From Hofstenia miamia (taxonomy: Eukaryota; Xenacoelomorpha; Acoela): a DNA stretch of 64,000 nucleotides. The notes beneath the pieces were generated by a model. It was not told the origin of the DNA, ran no database searches, and saw only the letters and a list, made by a program, of their open reading frames with translations. Below are positions 1-13,627 of this stretch, in pieces (positions within the stretch are counted from its first letter, which is position 1; each line of letters begins with the position of its first letter). A program made the translations under genes and the position numbers. Where the stretch lies: NCBI GenBank assembly GCA_004352715.1, contig SCFE01000022.1, positions 1,720,289 through 1,784,288 on the forward strand, given 5' to 3'.

Positions 1-100
1 TAAATTTTGTTTCTAATTAATATTTTCGCATTTTAAACACCGGATGCAAATATACCGGTATTTTCAAGGAGTGCTCCATTACACGAAATATTTATTACTG

Positions 101-425
101 CGAAATGTTTCTGTCGCGCGATGGCGTACGAAAATTGATTTTGCGTGTTATCTTAATACATAAAAAATAGTTTTAGCAATTGCTCTAAATTGGTCAGCAT
201 TTTTATGCGTCACGAAATCTTTCTGCATCGTGAAGCAATACGTATTGTGCAGCTGCTTTTCTTCAAAGGAAATGTTTGTTAGATTTTGGGGCAATTTGCC
301 TTTTATTCGCCTATATATTCCTTAAGAATGCATGGAATATATGCCCAATAATATTTTTTAGGCCATGTAGTAAGACAGCACGCGAAATTAATTTTCATAC
401 GCCATCGTGCGACAGAAATATTTCG
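101..425. repeat. Foldback (long inverted-repeat) element, copy A
   Basis: Arms 101-156 and 370-425 are inverted copies of each other with a few mismatches, sharing CTGTCGCRCGATGGCGTAYG. The centre is AT-rich and non-coding. A foldback or MITE-like element is the simplest reading. Confidence 0.75.
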
Positions 426-840
426 CCTATTGCGCTGCTCTATTGTTAACAAAACGGATTAAGGAAATGCGCTTATACAAAGGGCTTATTTTTACGAAAG
501 CATTTACATACAGAAATGGCATGCGTGCGAGCGTGCATTATTAGTATTAATGGTTTCAGAAGATTTCTTAAGTTAATTGTCGTTGGTTTATGTAATAGGA
601 CTCTTCAAATCACTTTTCTTATTTCAAATTCGAATATTAATTCATTTGATTTGCAAATTCGTATCTAAATTCTAATTCAAAATTTCTCTTATTTATTGTT
701 AATAGATATTGTCAAAAAACGACTGTAAAACATGAAAAACCGTTATTCTACGATCGAAAAATTCATTGAGAAATGTAATTTACACGTTTCACACTAATAA
801 CCGCCGAATTTCTTTGATTGAAGCATTTCATTACCCCCTA

Positions 841-1200
841 TTTTTTGCTGCAAAATCTTTATCCCGACAGATGGCGCTCGAAAATGCTCAACATAGCCTA
901 TCTTAATACATTAGGAAATATTATTTTGTGCAATTTCTTCTAAAGTGTGCAACATTGTTAAAAAAAACTATCAGAATATGAATGTTAATGTCCTTAAGAT
1001 TCCACAGAACCATTAAAGTACTCATTTACTTTGCTAGTTTTTTGTACAATTTATGGCAGCTTTTTGTCAAAAATCAACGATTTTTAAGGTAAATTTGAAT
1101 ATTATGTGCCAATCGAATTTCGAGCGATTGAATTTTGAAAATGTTACCTCACAGCATTTTCGAGCGCCATCTGTTGGGATAAAGATTTTTCAGCAAAAAA
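841..1200. repeat. Foldback element, copy B (related to copy A)
   Basis: Arms 841-888 and 1153-1200 are near-perfect inverted repeats with core CCCRACAGATGGCGCTCG. The GATGGCG..CGAAAAT core resembles copy A, suggesting one diverged family. The spacer has no protein I recognise. Confidence 0.75.
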
Positions 1201-2890
1201 TATTTCCTAGAATGACCAGAAACGTATATTCGGTTTCCTATTTGATTTCACATATTCACAAAACCCTACTTTGCAATTGGTTAGAATTCAGTGAATACTA
1301 GGGTTTCAAGATTTGATTTAAATCCAAGTCGAAATTTTCACTAGAAATAGAATGGGGTTACATTGCATTATTAAATTTAATAAACGTGTAGAAATAAACG
1401 AATTTTCACAGACTGATTTTGAAGTGAAGAATTTGGACTTTGCTAGCATAGTTCTGCCTCAATGTATAGTATCAGAGATGTTAGAAACCTTAAAGCGAGA
1501 TAAGACATTCGAAAGCCAGTCATGTGATGCTTCATGTCTATGCAAGTAGTTGCTAACAAAATGGGTCAAATCGGGTTACGGCCACATATATTTTAAAATT
1601 TACTGGGTCTTCAAGGATTACCGGGTCACTATCCTATCCGGGTCCAATGAGTCGCCAGATCATGTTTTGTGGCCCGTTTGCAGCTCAGTTCAAAATAATA
1701 ATGCAAAAATAATTAGAGTGTGAATGAATGTGATACTATTTGCATTCACTAATATTCCTGTATTTGCCTTCTATAATCAAAGATTTGGTCGGGAATTGCC
1801 ATTTTGGATTAACTAAATTTTGTGATACTATTGGCGGCGCAGACCATATAAGGTAGACGACTGCGCCACAGTCGCCTGAGCAACATCTATGGAACTGAAT
1901 TCGACTGTATAATATTCCAAATAGAATTCCTAGAATGCCTATAGCCCTGTAAAAACCGTATATGATGCAAGCTGTATTGTCATTAAATGCCTTGATATAG
2001 TTTTAGTTATCAATCGACTCAGCCATCTAAATTTTCCGGCGGGGGCTGCTCCGCCGGCTGCTGCCCAGCTCTAGTTTATGGAGCTCTTCGCACATTAGAG
2101 TCCTAATAAAATCTCTCTAATAACTTCCTAAAATATTCGTAACTTTCCAATCTATAAATATTAATTTTTTTTCAAAGTAAAACTAATGTATATTTAGCTT
2201 GATGTTCAAATAGTGCTATGTTTGTAATGTGCACAGTAATTTTAGAAACACAATTACAAACTTTTTTAAAAATGCCTTTCATGCAATTGATGATAGATAG
2301 TAATTTATGTAAATCTGTTCACCACAATCTTCAATGTGTTATTATGAATTCAGATACTGCGAAAGTTAATGTAAAGTATTTGAATGACAGTTTGAAACTG
2401 GCACAATTAAGTTATAATTAGTTAATTATTGACAATAACGCTGCTCATTTTGGCTTTTCGGTATATTATACACATATTTCAGAATTGAGGCTGTTGTAGA
2501 AGTATCTTAATTTGAAAAATTATACGTTGCAAATAAATTCATTCGTTTCCTGCAAAAATGTCGTCCAATTTACATGGTAACTTTCAGTGTTTGACATTTT
2601 TATCATTTTAGTCGAATTCGAAGTGATCATTAAAAACAGAAGAATATAGTTTGAGTGAATATTATTTGAATTACATGTACTAAAAAATGTTTTTCAGAAA
2701 TATCCAACATGCGACCAATTACTACACTATTAATGAAAAAAATTCGAGAAATTCAATTTTTTCCATTTTTTAGATACTCTAATAATCTTAGAATGAAAGT
2801 TAATGTCAAATAATTTACAAATTTAAGATCTAAATGCAGTTTCGTTATAATTCCAGTTATTCCCTACTTAGACCAAAGTATATTAAATGT

Positions 2891-2893
<3 letters not shown>
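1201..2893. other. Intergenic, no gene recognised
   Basis: AT-rich sequence with short chance reading frames only. A GC-rich patch at about 2037-2075 (GGCGGGGGCTGCTCCGCCGG) contrasts with its surroundings and may be the remnant of an element. Confidence 0.5.
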
Positions 2894-2952
<59 letters not shown>

Positions 2953-2964
2953 TATATATATATA
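2894..2964. repeat. (AT)n microsatellite
   Basis: About 70 bases of alternating A and T, interrupted once by CAC. Confidence 0.95.
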
Positions 2965-3679
2965 GTCCTTGGCAAGCGTATGGATACACCATTTTTACAA
3001 TTAATTAATGATTAATTTTACAACTTAATTTTTAGTACTAAACTTAGTTTTTTTCAACTATGAAACAAAGTTTCTTGTTAAACTTATTATCAGTGAATGA
3101 GTTTTAATCCTATTGACCATCTGAAGAAGCTCTCTAGGAAATATCTTGATGGACATACATGTAATGAAATTCATAAAAACATATAAAGCGTGAAAAGCTT
3201 GGTATATTCACAAATTTTTGTGTGTGTCAATGCACTCAAAAGTTTCATAAATATGTACAATCAAAATGTTCATGCTATCATTGATTAAATTGACATTGAA
3301 ACTAGAAAATTGACTATGAATTTATAACATATTAAGAGTTAGCTTGCAAGATATTTTCATCTAATTAACAACATCTTTGTATTGCAGCATTATTTGAGTT
3401 TTAATACATATATTTATGATTATTATTATTATTATTTATTATTCCCAAGAATAGTCTTGTGATTACAATTTTAATGACTTTTACAAATTTTGGAATTTTT
3501 TTAAGCATTCAACTATTTGAGTAATTTTAATATTTGATGTAATTACATACCATCAGATGCCTAGGAATTCACCTTTTTGAATACTTCTGCAACTATATCC
3601 CACTCAATTTTGTAAATTCAAATGAATTTATGTATAAATCTAGTTTTAAGTAATTGTACGCTTTGAATTTGATTTACCA

Positions 3680-3979
3680 CCCAGTAAACATAGAACTGTT
3701 GTAACGACGTCGTTTTTTTGTGGTGTATTGGCGTTTAATAGGCGTTGAATTGTTTGAATGGCGTTTATAGTGCGGATTAGTGGCGGAGTATAATTCCGTC
3801 TATCAAAAAATATTTAAAAATAGGAATAATTTTAGTATTATGAATATTTGAAGATAAGTTTTTTAAAAATTGCATTTTTTTGATAGCTTGTCGTTTTATT
3901 GTGAAAGACGTTGTTTTATAATGTCGTTTTAGTGTCGTTATTATGTCGTTCAGCGACGTCGTTAGGACAGTTTACTGGG
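3680..3979. mobile_element. MITE with CCCAGTAAAC terminal inverted repeats
   Basis: Left end 3680-3712 and right end 3954-3979 are inverted (CCCAGTAAAC and ACGACGTCG shared). About 300 bp, non-coding, with repeated GTCGTT words inside. No clear target-site duplication, so the superfamily is not assigned. Confidence 0.7.
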
Positions 3980-6900
3980 CATAGTCACATATAACGTTTG
4001 TTTTCCTAGAATTTACTGTTAGGTGGATTCAAATGATAACTCACCCATTTCCCTGGCAAGAGGACTTCATGTTCAATTATTTACATAATCTGCAATATAT
4101 GCAGAGCAATAAGTGACACTACCAAATTAATACCTGCTAAAAGTAGACACGCCGATAATGAACTAAATGACAAGTCAGATAACCGATCAGTTACCATAGC
4201 CATTGCCACCATAATGTAGTTATCCGAATTTAGAATGCTTGTCTTAAACTATCCAATCAAATAAAGAAATTATTCCCAGTTATGTTATTCATAAACCTCT
4301 CCCAACCATATTAAGCTAAATTTAAATTTTATATATGTTTTTATAGATTTTCATGAACATACCTGTATTTATTCTAAGGGTTGCATGATCTTTATGAATT
4401 TTAGATAATGCAAAGTCTATAGATTAACTAGGTCAAAAAATATTGTGATTTTTATAATTTTATTGAAATTGAATGAGGCCAAATCTTATATGTTGAAAAA
4501 TTTCAGTCAAGATTGTGCTTTGTAAAGTGAACGAATTTATGCTAAATTGGTTTGCTATTCATATTGTGTTCTTTAATCAACTACATTATGTAATAAAAAG
4601 AACAGCCTAAAATTATTCGATTGTATATTCACGTTTACATCAGATCAAATAATAATACAAAAGTACTGGTTTTTTGGTGTATGTAAACATTCAGACAGCC
4701 AGGAAAATCTGAAGGACACCATGCCATCAATTGAATCTGAAGAATGCGTTTTCTTTCATTGGCTTTCTCACCTGTACTGCTATTATTATTACTGAAATTA
4801 TTTTGTATACAGATGCAGATATTTTATGAAGTTTTGCCTATAAACTGTCATAGTGGCTCTATTTTTAAAAGGCTTTTAAATACAATGCATAAAATTGAGC
4901 AAAATTTTCTCTGGATAACTACCAGTAAAAAATGGGGTTCCTTGGAGCTGGTCGTAAGCATTCCCCTTAACATCATTTTCTCAGGGACTCCATTTTTCTG
5001 GCTCAACTGCAGTAGAACCTCTTAAAATATGATCCCAATTATGCAATACAGAATACTCACATGCTGTATTGAAATGCTAATAAAGTCATGTTGGACTGTA
5101 TCAATGCACCTGATTTCCTGAAAAATGTAATTCTTTGCTCTCATAACATATTTTAAGGTTAGCAAAAACCTTATATTATATATTTTGTTAATATTTTCAA
5201 TTGAGGACCAATTAGTTTTTTTCTAATGTATACAAGCAGTGTCGTAGCCAGAATAGAAAATTTGTCGTGCAAAATACTTTTACTGGGGTGAAATTATGAT
5301 AATGAAATTTCAATTATAGTAAGAGAACCGCTGTAATTTGGTTAAACACGGTGTTTTATCTAGATTTTTATGCCATAGGGTTGAATTTCCTTCACGAAAG
5401 GATAAATATTAACAATTTCTGCAAAATCATTAAGAAAACTAATTATTCGATTTTCTTGATGTTTAAAATTTAAGTTCTCAACTCAATTTTAGCAAGAGGT
5501 GGGGGGGAGTAGTTTGGTACAAATTTTCTATTATGTTGAATCATACTCCTATAAGATTACATACAGAAGTAGTTCTGACAAGGATACACAGTAAAATACT
5601 TAAAATATATCAAAATAGATTAAATTTACATGCACACTAATATTGAACTGATCTCTTTGTTAATCTTACTCCTTACAACTCTAAGTAGCGTAAAAAATGA
5701 ACAACATAAATATTACAACAAATATATATAAAAATGTGAATATTTACAAAAGCATTAAAGTTAGAAGTATGGCGAATTTAGATGCGGTCCATTCAATAGT
5801 CAAAATTAGAGAAGCTAAAACCTTACCATTAGCATTCAAATCTTTCCTTTGTATAACTATGGAAGTGTTATTTACTTCATTTTATGATACTTTTAATTTA
5901 TTAATTTTTTTAAAAATGTAGTAAAAAATTTTCATATATTTATTAATGTGTTGAGAAATGAATTTTTCATTATCTACTTGTTGTATTTTTTAGGGATCTA
6001 TAATTATGTCTATGTAATATTTTGGAGGATGGAAAATTGGATTTGTGGTATGGAAAAATATTAAGCACCCATGTTGTTTTAGGTGTAGCATACGTTTCAA
6101 CTACCACATTATTTATAGCAGTGGCTTAGGAAATAGTTGGGGAATTAGAGCAAAGTCAAATATTGCAGATTCAAAAATCATTGAAACATTTGTGCATGAG
6201 ATTTAATTGATTTTGCATTATAGAATTTCGCATCTGTAAATAATTAGAATTGCTTAACTATTATATCTTAGTAAAATTTTTATTACTTTTTGGCCACTCA
6301 AAAGCTAGAAAAATTTAAGCTGCTGATTAATATTAGATACTAACATTGTGTCCATTGGAAGCCCGTTAAGATCAAGTGGAAAGAGGTAGCAGTTTTTAAA
6401 AAACTCAAGTATTAATATTTTTGGATTATCATATGAAAAAATTTAACAAATATAAAAGCTGTAAAATTTAATTTTTAAAAAAATATCTTTTGTAATGAAA
6501 GATGTAGTTAATGTTTGGTCTTTCATAGATCCTTTTTACACAATACAGAATCTACAATAAGAGTCTAACGTGATACTAGAAAATGTACTAATCTGTAGTT
6601 TAAAACAGATACTTCAAATTGTCCTTATCCCCCAGTGTCATGAGCTGATTATACGAAACTAGTTGACAGAGACGTATTGGGGAACTACTGTTCCAGGCCC
6701 CCTGGAGTGGCTAGGAAATTTCTACAACATTATGCAACACTTTTTCCATAGTTAATGGCTTAAATGGGCTGGGTAATCCAATATTTTTGCAAAATTTTGT
6801 ATTGGGTTGAATCAAATAATAAAAATATATTAAAGTATTTATAAATGGGTTGATTCCAAAGCCATGAAAAGGGGCAAAGACTGGTCATTTTATCTAGGGC

Positions 6901-7669
6901 AAGCAAATAGCATCTGTGAGATTGTAACTTTCGGTTGCGTAATTGATCAAGTAATCTAAACTTTTTCTAACAGAATAGTTAGAAAAGTAACCCTGTTTCA
7001 TTGTAATAATTTTTTATTGACATTGAAATTGTATTTTTAGGCTATAGATGTACATATATATATGGATGTTACAAATATTTATTGACTTCTTTGAAATAAA
7101 AAAAGCTTGCAAACTTCATGATTCTTATAGTGGTTTCAGATGGACGAGGGCCCATAAGTTAAGAATACATCAGGGTTTTATTACTTCACTCAGCAGGCCT
7201 GAATATTTCAATGTACTAAGTAATCTGTGTTGTGCATGTTGTCGATCAAGACTTTTTGTACTCAGACTTTTGTTGAAAAGTTCTATATTGTTTTTGTTAA
7301 ATTCAATAGAATTCATTATAAAAACATTTAGATTTTTGTACTATTAATATATTTCTACTTTGAAATGCATTTATGTATTGGTAATAAGTAAAAACCATGT
7401 ATAGTATTGAAGTTATAATTGGGTCACGTGTTGAAACAACGATGGATTGCGTTAGACATAATAACATTTATTGTTATGCTTGAGAACCTCTTTGTTTTCT
7501 TCATTATGAAAACCAGATAAAATTTTCTATTAGGTCGGGCGCACTTATCAGGGAGATGTTGTAGATGAATAGTTTCCTGGGACTTTTGATGGCGCGGTCT
7601 TGGAATATTAATAATATTTTAAAATCACATCAAAACGCTTAATGTCTATCTGTGATGCAATATCAATGT
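3980..7669. other. Intergenic, no gene recognised
   Basis: AT-rich DNA. The longest frames (for example 4744-5025 and 7048-7347, +) have no domain I recognise and their composition looks like chance. Confidence 0.5.
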
Positions 7670-8377
7670 AATGCAATATAGTAACAGTTCAATAAGTGTA
7701 TATTATATTAAAATAATGAAATTATAGATAGTTAATCATATTTTTCGTCAAATTTAATTCAAACATTTCCAGCTTAAAAAGATAAAAATTCAATTGCAAC
7801 TAACATGCAATAATGCTTAAGTACTTATATTCTTAAAGACATCAATAATGCAATATAGTAGCAGCTCAATAAGTGTATATTTTATTATAATAATGAAATT
7901 ATAAATAGTCAATCATATTTTACGTAAAATTTAATTCAAACATTTCCAGCTTAAAAAGATAAAAATTCAATTGCAACTAACATGCAATAATGCTTAAGTA
8001 CTTATATTCTTAAAGACATCAATAATGCAATATAGTAGCAGCTCAATAAGTGTATATTTTATTATAATAATGAAATTATAAATAGTCAATCATATTTTAC
8101 GTAAAATTTAATTCAAACATTTCCAGCTTAAAAAGATAAAAATTCAATTGCAACTAACATGCAATAATGCTTAAGTACTTATATTCTTAAAGACATCAAT
8201 AATGCAATATAGTAGCAGCTCAATAAGTGTATATTTTATTATAATAATGAAATTATAAATAGTCAATCATATTTTACGTAAAATTTAATTCAAACATTTC
8301 CAGCTTAAAAAGATAAAAATTCAATTGCAACTAACATGCAATAATGCTTAAGTACTTATATTCTTAAAGATATCAAT
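7670..8377. repeat. Tandem array, four copies of a 177-bp unit
   Basis: Units start at 7670, 8024-177 (7847), 8024 and 8201, each opening AATGCAATATAGTA. The last three are nearly identical; the first is diverged. No coding potential. Period is similar to many satellite monomers. Confidence 0.92.
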
Positions 8378-9239
8378 AAGCGTTAGAATTAGATTGGCAA
8401 TATTTGAAGGTTTTTCTATTGTTTCTATTGGTCCATAAACGGCCATATGACCAAAGTAGTAAATTGTAAATATCATTCATTATGTGTTTAATCACTGCTT
8501 TGCGATGGATGCTACAAATGCTTTGATTGATAATTTAGACAACAATCAAATTCTGTGGAAAGCATCGAAATAGTCTATTACGCCACAGGGCTTGGGTTGA
8601 AATAATCCAGGTACCAAAAGTAAAAATATCATTTTCAACTAGTAAATTGAATTTTTTGGAATTATTTTAAATTGAAATAGTTACTCAACTTAAATTGAAT
8701 GAGCCTTTAAACAATTATAGCATAAAATCATTTAAATTATATCAAAGTGCTGCGTAATTGTTTAAATATTTCTTGTAGAGATTCTCTCAAATTTGTTATT
8801 TATGTACTAAATTAAATTTTGCCACGGTTTTTTAAAAGTCAAATATATAATTAATTATGCTTTAAACCAAAAGTACCATGTTGTTTTACATACATAATAG
8901 AATTTAGTTCGAGAACATAAAACAATAGTGCGTTAAGGGCAATAATTGCCACACCATAACATACCATAATGGAATGGACAAGAGTTGAATATGGCCATTA
9001 TTTATGGAATGTTTTCCATAATTTTTAATAATTGTCTCATAATTTTACTCTCATAACGTGTATTTTAACTGTGAAAATTCTACAATTTTAGTTGTGGTGG
9101 CATAATGCAGAAAACCTCACTTCATAGCCTATTTAATGAGAGATTGATGAAAAATAAATATAATTATTATTCAATTGAAATTTTATAGGTTTTTTAACAA
9201 ACTAAATATCATGTTATCTTGTTACAAGATAAAAATACA

Positions 9240-9790
9240 TTTTTGATTAATTTTAGCAGATTAAATTTTCGACCATTTGCAATTTTTCGTTGCAAGCATT
9301 AATAGCGTCTTTTTTGTTTCGAAATTTAGATCGTAAATCGTTATGTCTTTGTTTTTTAAAATTTCTATTACTATGTCTATGGTGTATAAACTTTTGATGT
9401 CGTATGATATCATAAACTTACTCGCATCTTGTTTCACAATATGATCAGAAAATGTTTTTGAATTCGTGTTTATTTTTGCTTCTTGTAATTATCTGTCATA
9501 ATATATCATTTAGAGTGTCGGATAGTTTTTTATTTATGGAGCCACATGAACTTGCAATAGGACGAAGTGGTATTTCTTGTTGTGGATCTTTGCAAGACCA
9601 TATACTTTTGAGGCATAACCACCAGTTGATTTGCATTTTTTATAAAATTCTTCAGAAATTTTCATTTGATATTAAAACTAGCAATTTTGCATTAAATTGT
9701 TTTCAGATAGTTGCAGGAGGGTTTTTTGTATTTCCTTTTACATTTATATTATGTTTTTCTTAGTTTTTGAAGTGTATACAGAAATTTATT
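9240..9790 (-). pseudogene. Penelope-like element reverse transcriptase remnant
   Basis: Minus-strand pieces read YGLAKIH, IPLRPIASSCGSINKKLSD and KFMISYDIKSLYTI, the order of Penelope-like RT motifs (YGLPKIH, PLRPI, DIKSLYT). Frames are broken. Segment 9330-9460 is the reverse complement of 12725-12860, so the two fragments are inverted copies of related elements. The N-terminal part may extend towards 10.8 kb but is too decayed to read. Confidence 0.75.
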
Positions 9791-11194
9791 AGCTGCACTG
9801 GACATGGAGCGCCATTCATTATATTTTTCATTAGTCTTAAATAGCCTATTAAAAATTTACATATTAGATTTGTGTCCGCTGCAGTTAGTAGCTGTGTTTT
9901 GAAAATTCTTTACATTACATTATTTGCATCATCCGTTTCAATATTAAAATGAGTTCTGACATATTTCATTCTATCACTTTTGAGTTTGATCTATTTGTAA
10001 TTTTAGTGGCATCTTAAACATTAACTTTCTTCTCTTAGCTGTACTTCCTTGCTGATATTCTTATTTATATCTTTATTACTAAATAATCTACTTTTCTTAC
10101 ATGGTTTTCTTACTCTAGTTTCGATTTTGTGAGTTGTTTCTGCACCACAATAGGGTTTGATAAATAATAAATTTCTGTTATTTTCTTTCCAAATGTGATT
10201 TATGTTTTATTATGTTTTTAAGTAATTTTTTATAATATGGTGTTACCATTTTTTATTTATTGTGGATCTACTGCCTCCTAGTGTGTAGAGATAATCGTTG
10301 TTTGGTGATGCTCGTGACATATATGCTACAGTTTTGTATCGATTGTTTGGTTGTTGTCTATAAACTTACAGATGGCTTTGATTGCTTGTATTGTTATTGC
10401 TACATTTACTGTCCGGAAGATTGATTCTCTAGCCTAGATAATCAGCTAAGGATAAGTAGCATTTACGTTTTTCATAATTTTATTTTTAATACAACTATTT
10501 ATTTCATTGAAATCTAAGCCTAAATATTTTGCCTGATATATTATTTTAGGAAATATTATTGATTTTATTACTTTTGTCTTTGAACAAAATTTGATTTGAT
10601 GCTAATACTTCTTTTATGTATTTAACACTTTTTTTATGTTCAGAATAAATTCACTTTTTATGCAGGATAAATTAACTCCCAGTATTTCTAATTGTCTATA
10701 GTTTTAAACAGTGTTATTGGAATCATATTTAAACTATATAATGTGCATTTTTCTTGATTAAATTTTGAACCTGCCTCATTTGTAAAATAGGTTTGGGTTA
10801 TGGTCATGAGTACATAAATCATATAAAACACATCATATAAATATTACTGAAACTAATTGGTTTGAAATAACCCTCGATAATTAAATAACACGTTTTTTTG
10901 GAAAACAAAAATATATCGAAAAATCAAATTATTTTTTTTCCATCCAAAACATGAGCAATTTCATGTTACTGATGAATTTGATATCCTGTAACAAAGCACA
11001 TTAAAAATTAGCAAGGTAACATCATGGCTAGCTCCATAAATTTTATCTTTGAATCAGAATCCGCCGATTTTGATAGTCTATTTTTTCCAATCCGAATCTT
11101 ACTGTATTAGGTTGATTAAAATAAATGAAATTCAAATTAAGATTAATGGGATTCTAAATAGACCTAGCCGAAAGCAGCAACTTGTTCACGAATA

Positions 11195-12301
11195 ATAGTG
11201 CATTTTCACAAGCGCGCTACAGCCCAAAAATTTTACCCTTTTATCACGGCCAAAACAGAGTTTGTGTTTTCGTGACAGTGTTTGTGTTTTCATGAGAGTG
11301 TCTGTGTTTTCATGAGAGTGTCTGTGTTTTCATGAGAGTGTTTCTGTTTTCAAGAGAGTGTTTGTGTTTTCATGAGAGTGATTGTGTTTTCATGAGAGTG
11401 TCTGTGTTTTCATGAGAGTGTTTCTGTTTTCAAGAGAGTGTTTGTGTTTTCATGAGAGTGTTTGTGTTTTCATGAGAGTGTCTGTGTTTTCATGAGAGTG
11501 TTTGTGTTTTCATGAGTGTGTTTGTGTTTTTATGAGAGTGTTTGTGTTTTCATGAGAGTGTTTCTGTTTTCAAGAGAGTGTTTGTGTTTTCATGAGAATG
11601 TTTGTGTTTTCATGAGAGCGTTTCTGTTTTCAAGAGAGTGTTTGTGTTTTCATGAGAGTGTTTGTGTTTTCATGAGAGTGTTTGTGTTTTTATGAGAGTG
11701 TTTATGTTTTCATGAGAGTGTTTGTGTTTTCATGAGAGTGTTTGTGTTTTTATGAGAGTGTTTGTGTTTTCATGAGAGTGTTTGTTTTCAAGAGAGTGTT
11801 TGTGTTTTCATGAGAGTGTTTGTGTTTTCATGAGAGTGCTCTGAAATTTGTCGGGCTATTTTATTGATTAGAATATTTCAGAGTGGTCATGTGTTTCCAC
11901 GAAACGATCAAAATTTCATTCAAAAGCATTATTGCTTGATTTTCATTCATAAGTTTACTACAGTGACCGATCATGGTTTTTTCAGAACAGAAAATCATCT
12001 CTGTGAAATTGAGCATACGACGCCTACTCCCATTAAATCACATTACAGTCCGTTCTTGAAAATGGTCAGCGGCGCCTACAGCCAAGCCCTAGTGTTCTGC
12101 GGCCATGCACACGGCCAGCTAAGGCCAAAGTGCCACCGCTAACGGCCGGCTGTGGCCAAAGATTTTCCTTCACTACCAAAATACCGGCTAATTTTATACA
12201 TGAATTGCAATTGGTAAACACGTTGTTTCAGCTTTGACGCCTAATCATAAAAATTGCCTTGGCCGAAGAACACTACCAAGCACTTGTGAAAATGCACTAT
12301 A
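11195..12301. mobile_element. DNA transposon (non-autonomous) with 19-bp terminal inverted repeats
   Basis: Ends are AATAGTGCATTTTCACAAG at 11195-11213 and its inverse at 12283-12301. No transposase is visible. The interior is a 20-bp minisatellite followed by GC-rich sequence with repeated GGCC words (12070-12170). Superfamily not assigned; possible TA target sites. Confidence 0.7.
11261..11838. repeat. Minisatellite, about 29 copies of a 20-bp unit
   Basis: Unit TTTGTGTTTTCATGAGAGTG repeated head to tail, one unit shortened to 18 bp (11781). A variant TTTCTGTTTTCAAGAGAGTG recurs at 11341, 11421, 11561, 11621 and 11781, showing multi-unit duplication. Confidence 0.96.
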
Positions 12302-12719
12302 AATGGGGAACTAATTTGAACACATTTGAATGATAGTAAAAAAGGAATAAATGTAAGCACGATTCATAAAATATTTTTGAAGCCAAAGATCTTGGGATCT
12401 TGGTGTAAGCTTAGTGTCCCCAGACTTGAGAATCGTTCTTAAAGGCCTAGTGTAACAGTACAATAACACTATAGTGTACAAATTCCATATTTTGAAATCT
12501 AGCAACCCAAATTTAAATATTTTTTGTTGTTAAATAGAAAATTTTAAAAAAATATTTTTTGGCTGTTAACAGCAAAGCTGCTTTCTGTCAATATTAACAA
12601 CATAATGGAGTGAAGAGCAAATAATCCGAAAGGTAATGCATCAGCAGCCATTATTTCACGTTAAATTGTTAAATTTTTCAAGAATTATATTCTCTAAATG
12701 ATATATTATGCAAAAATAA

Positions 12720-13627
12720 GAACGAATTCAAAAACATTTTCTGATCGTAGTATGAAATAAGATGCGAGTAAGTTTATGATATCGTACATCAAAAGTTTAT
12801 ACACCAATGTTCCTCTAGAAAAAGCAATAAACAGCAATATAAATTTTAAAACGCAAAAACAACGATTTACGATCTAAATTTTAAAACAAAGACGCTATTT
12901 ATACTTGCAACGAAGAATTCATTAAAGGAATTTAAGGGAGAACTTTACTTGCAAAAAGATGGTTTAACTATGGATAATTCCTTAAGCCCAACTCTAACTA
13001 ACATCTATTTAAATTTCATTGATGAAGCAATATGCATCAAATAGCATCAGATTTCATTTTTATGAAAGATACATGGACGATATATTTGCTATAGTCATAA
13101 TGAAGATGAAAAATTGATACCAACAAAAGTAAATACAATTGATGACAACATAAAATATAGTGGAAAAATAGCAACAATAATTTCCATTTTCTAAGCGTGA
13201 ATATTAACAGAACATCAAACGGCTTTGTTACAGGAATTTATAGAAGGCCAACCGATACAGGTTTAGTTTTAAATTTCAATTGAAATTCACCTGTAGCATA
13301 CAAAATTACACTAATTAAAGAAGCAATGCATCGAATTTTTGATGTCTCAATGACTAAGATATTCGATAAGTCCAGTGCTATTTATAAAATCAATTGCACC
13401 TGTGGTGTGAACTATATTGGATATAGTACCAGACAACTAAGCAGAAGAATGAAAGAACCCGAAAATAAGTCAACAATATCAGAATACCTAAGAAAATGTG
13501 GATTAAATGATGACATCAAAGTTTTAAGTTCTACCATCTCCAAAAATTAAAAACTAATCGAAAGTATATACATAAGATCAATGCAACCAAGTCTTAACAC
13601 CAAAGATGATTACATAAATTTCCTCTA
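12720..13627 (+). pseudogene. Penelope-like element: RT remnant plus GIY-YIG endonuclease
   Basis: RT pieces with frameshifts: KFMISYIKSLYTNVPLEKAI at about 12772, then RYMDDIFAI near 13075 (catalytic DD present), FLSVNINRTSNGF, and YRRPTDTGLVLNFN. The GIY-YIG domain is read at 13326-13550: YKINCTCGVNYIGYSTRQLS, with RRMKE after it, then IESIYIRSMQPSLNTKDDY to 13625. GIY-YIG endonucleases cut target DNA for Penelope-like retrotransposition (family knowledge). Broken, not functional as read. Confidence 0.85.

Noticed and set aside
4744-5025. 93-codon frame with hydrophobic start resembling a signal peptide
   Set aside because: AT-rich low-information composition, no domain, no splice sites or conserved motif that I can see.
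7670-8377. LTR pair or CRISPR
   Set aside because: Four head-to-tail units without intervening sequence; a tandem repeat.
11261-11838. CRISPR-like array
   Set aside because: Units are directly adjacent with no unique spacers, and the context is an animal genome; it is a minisatellite.
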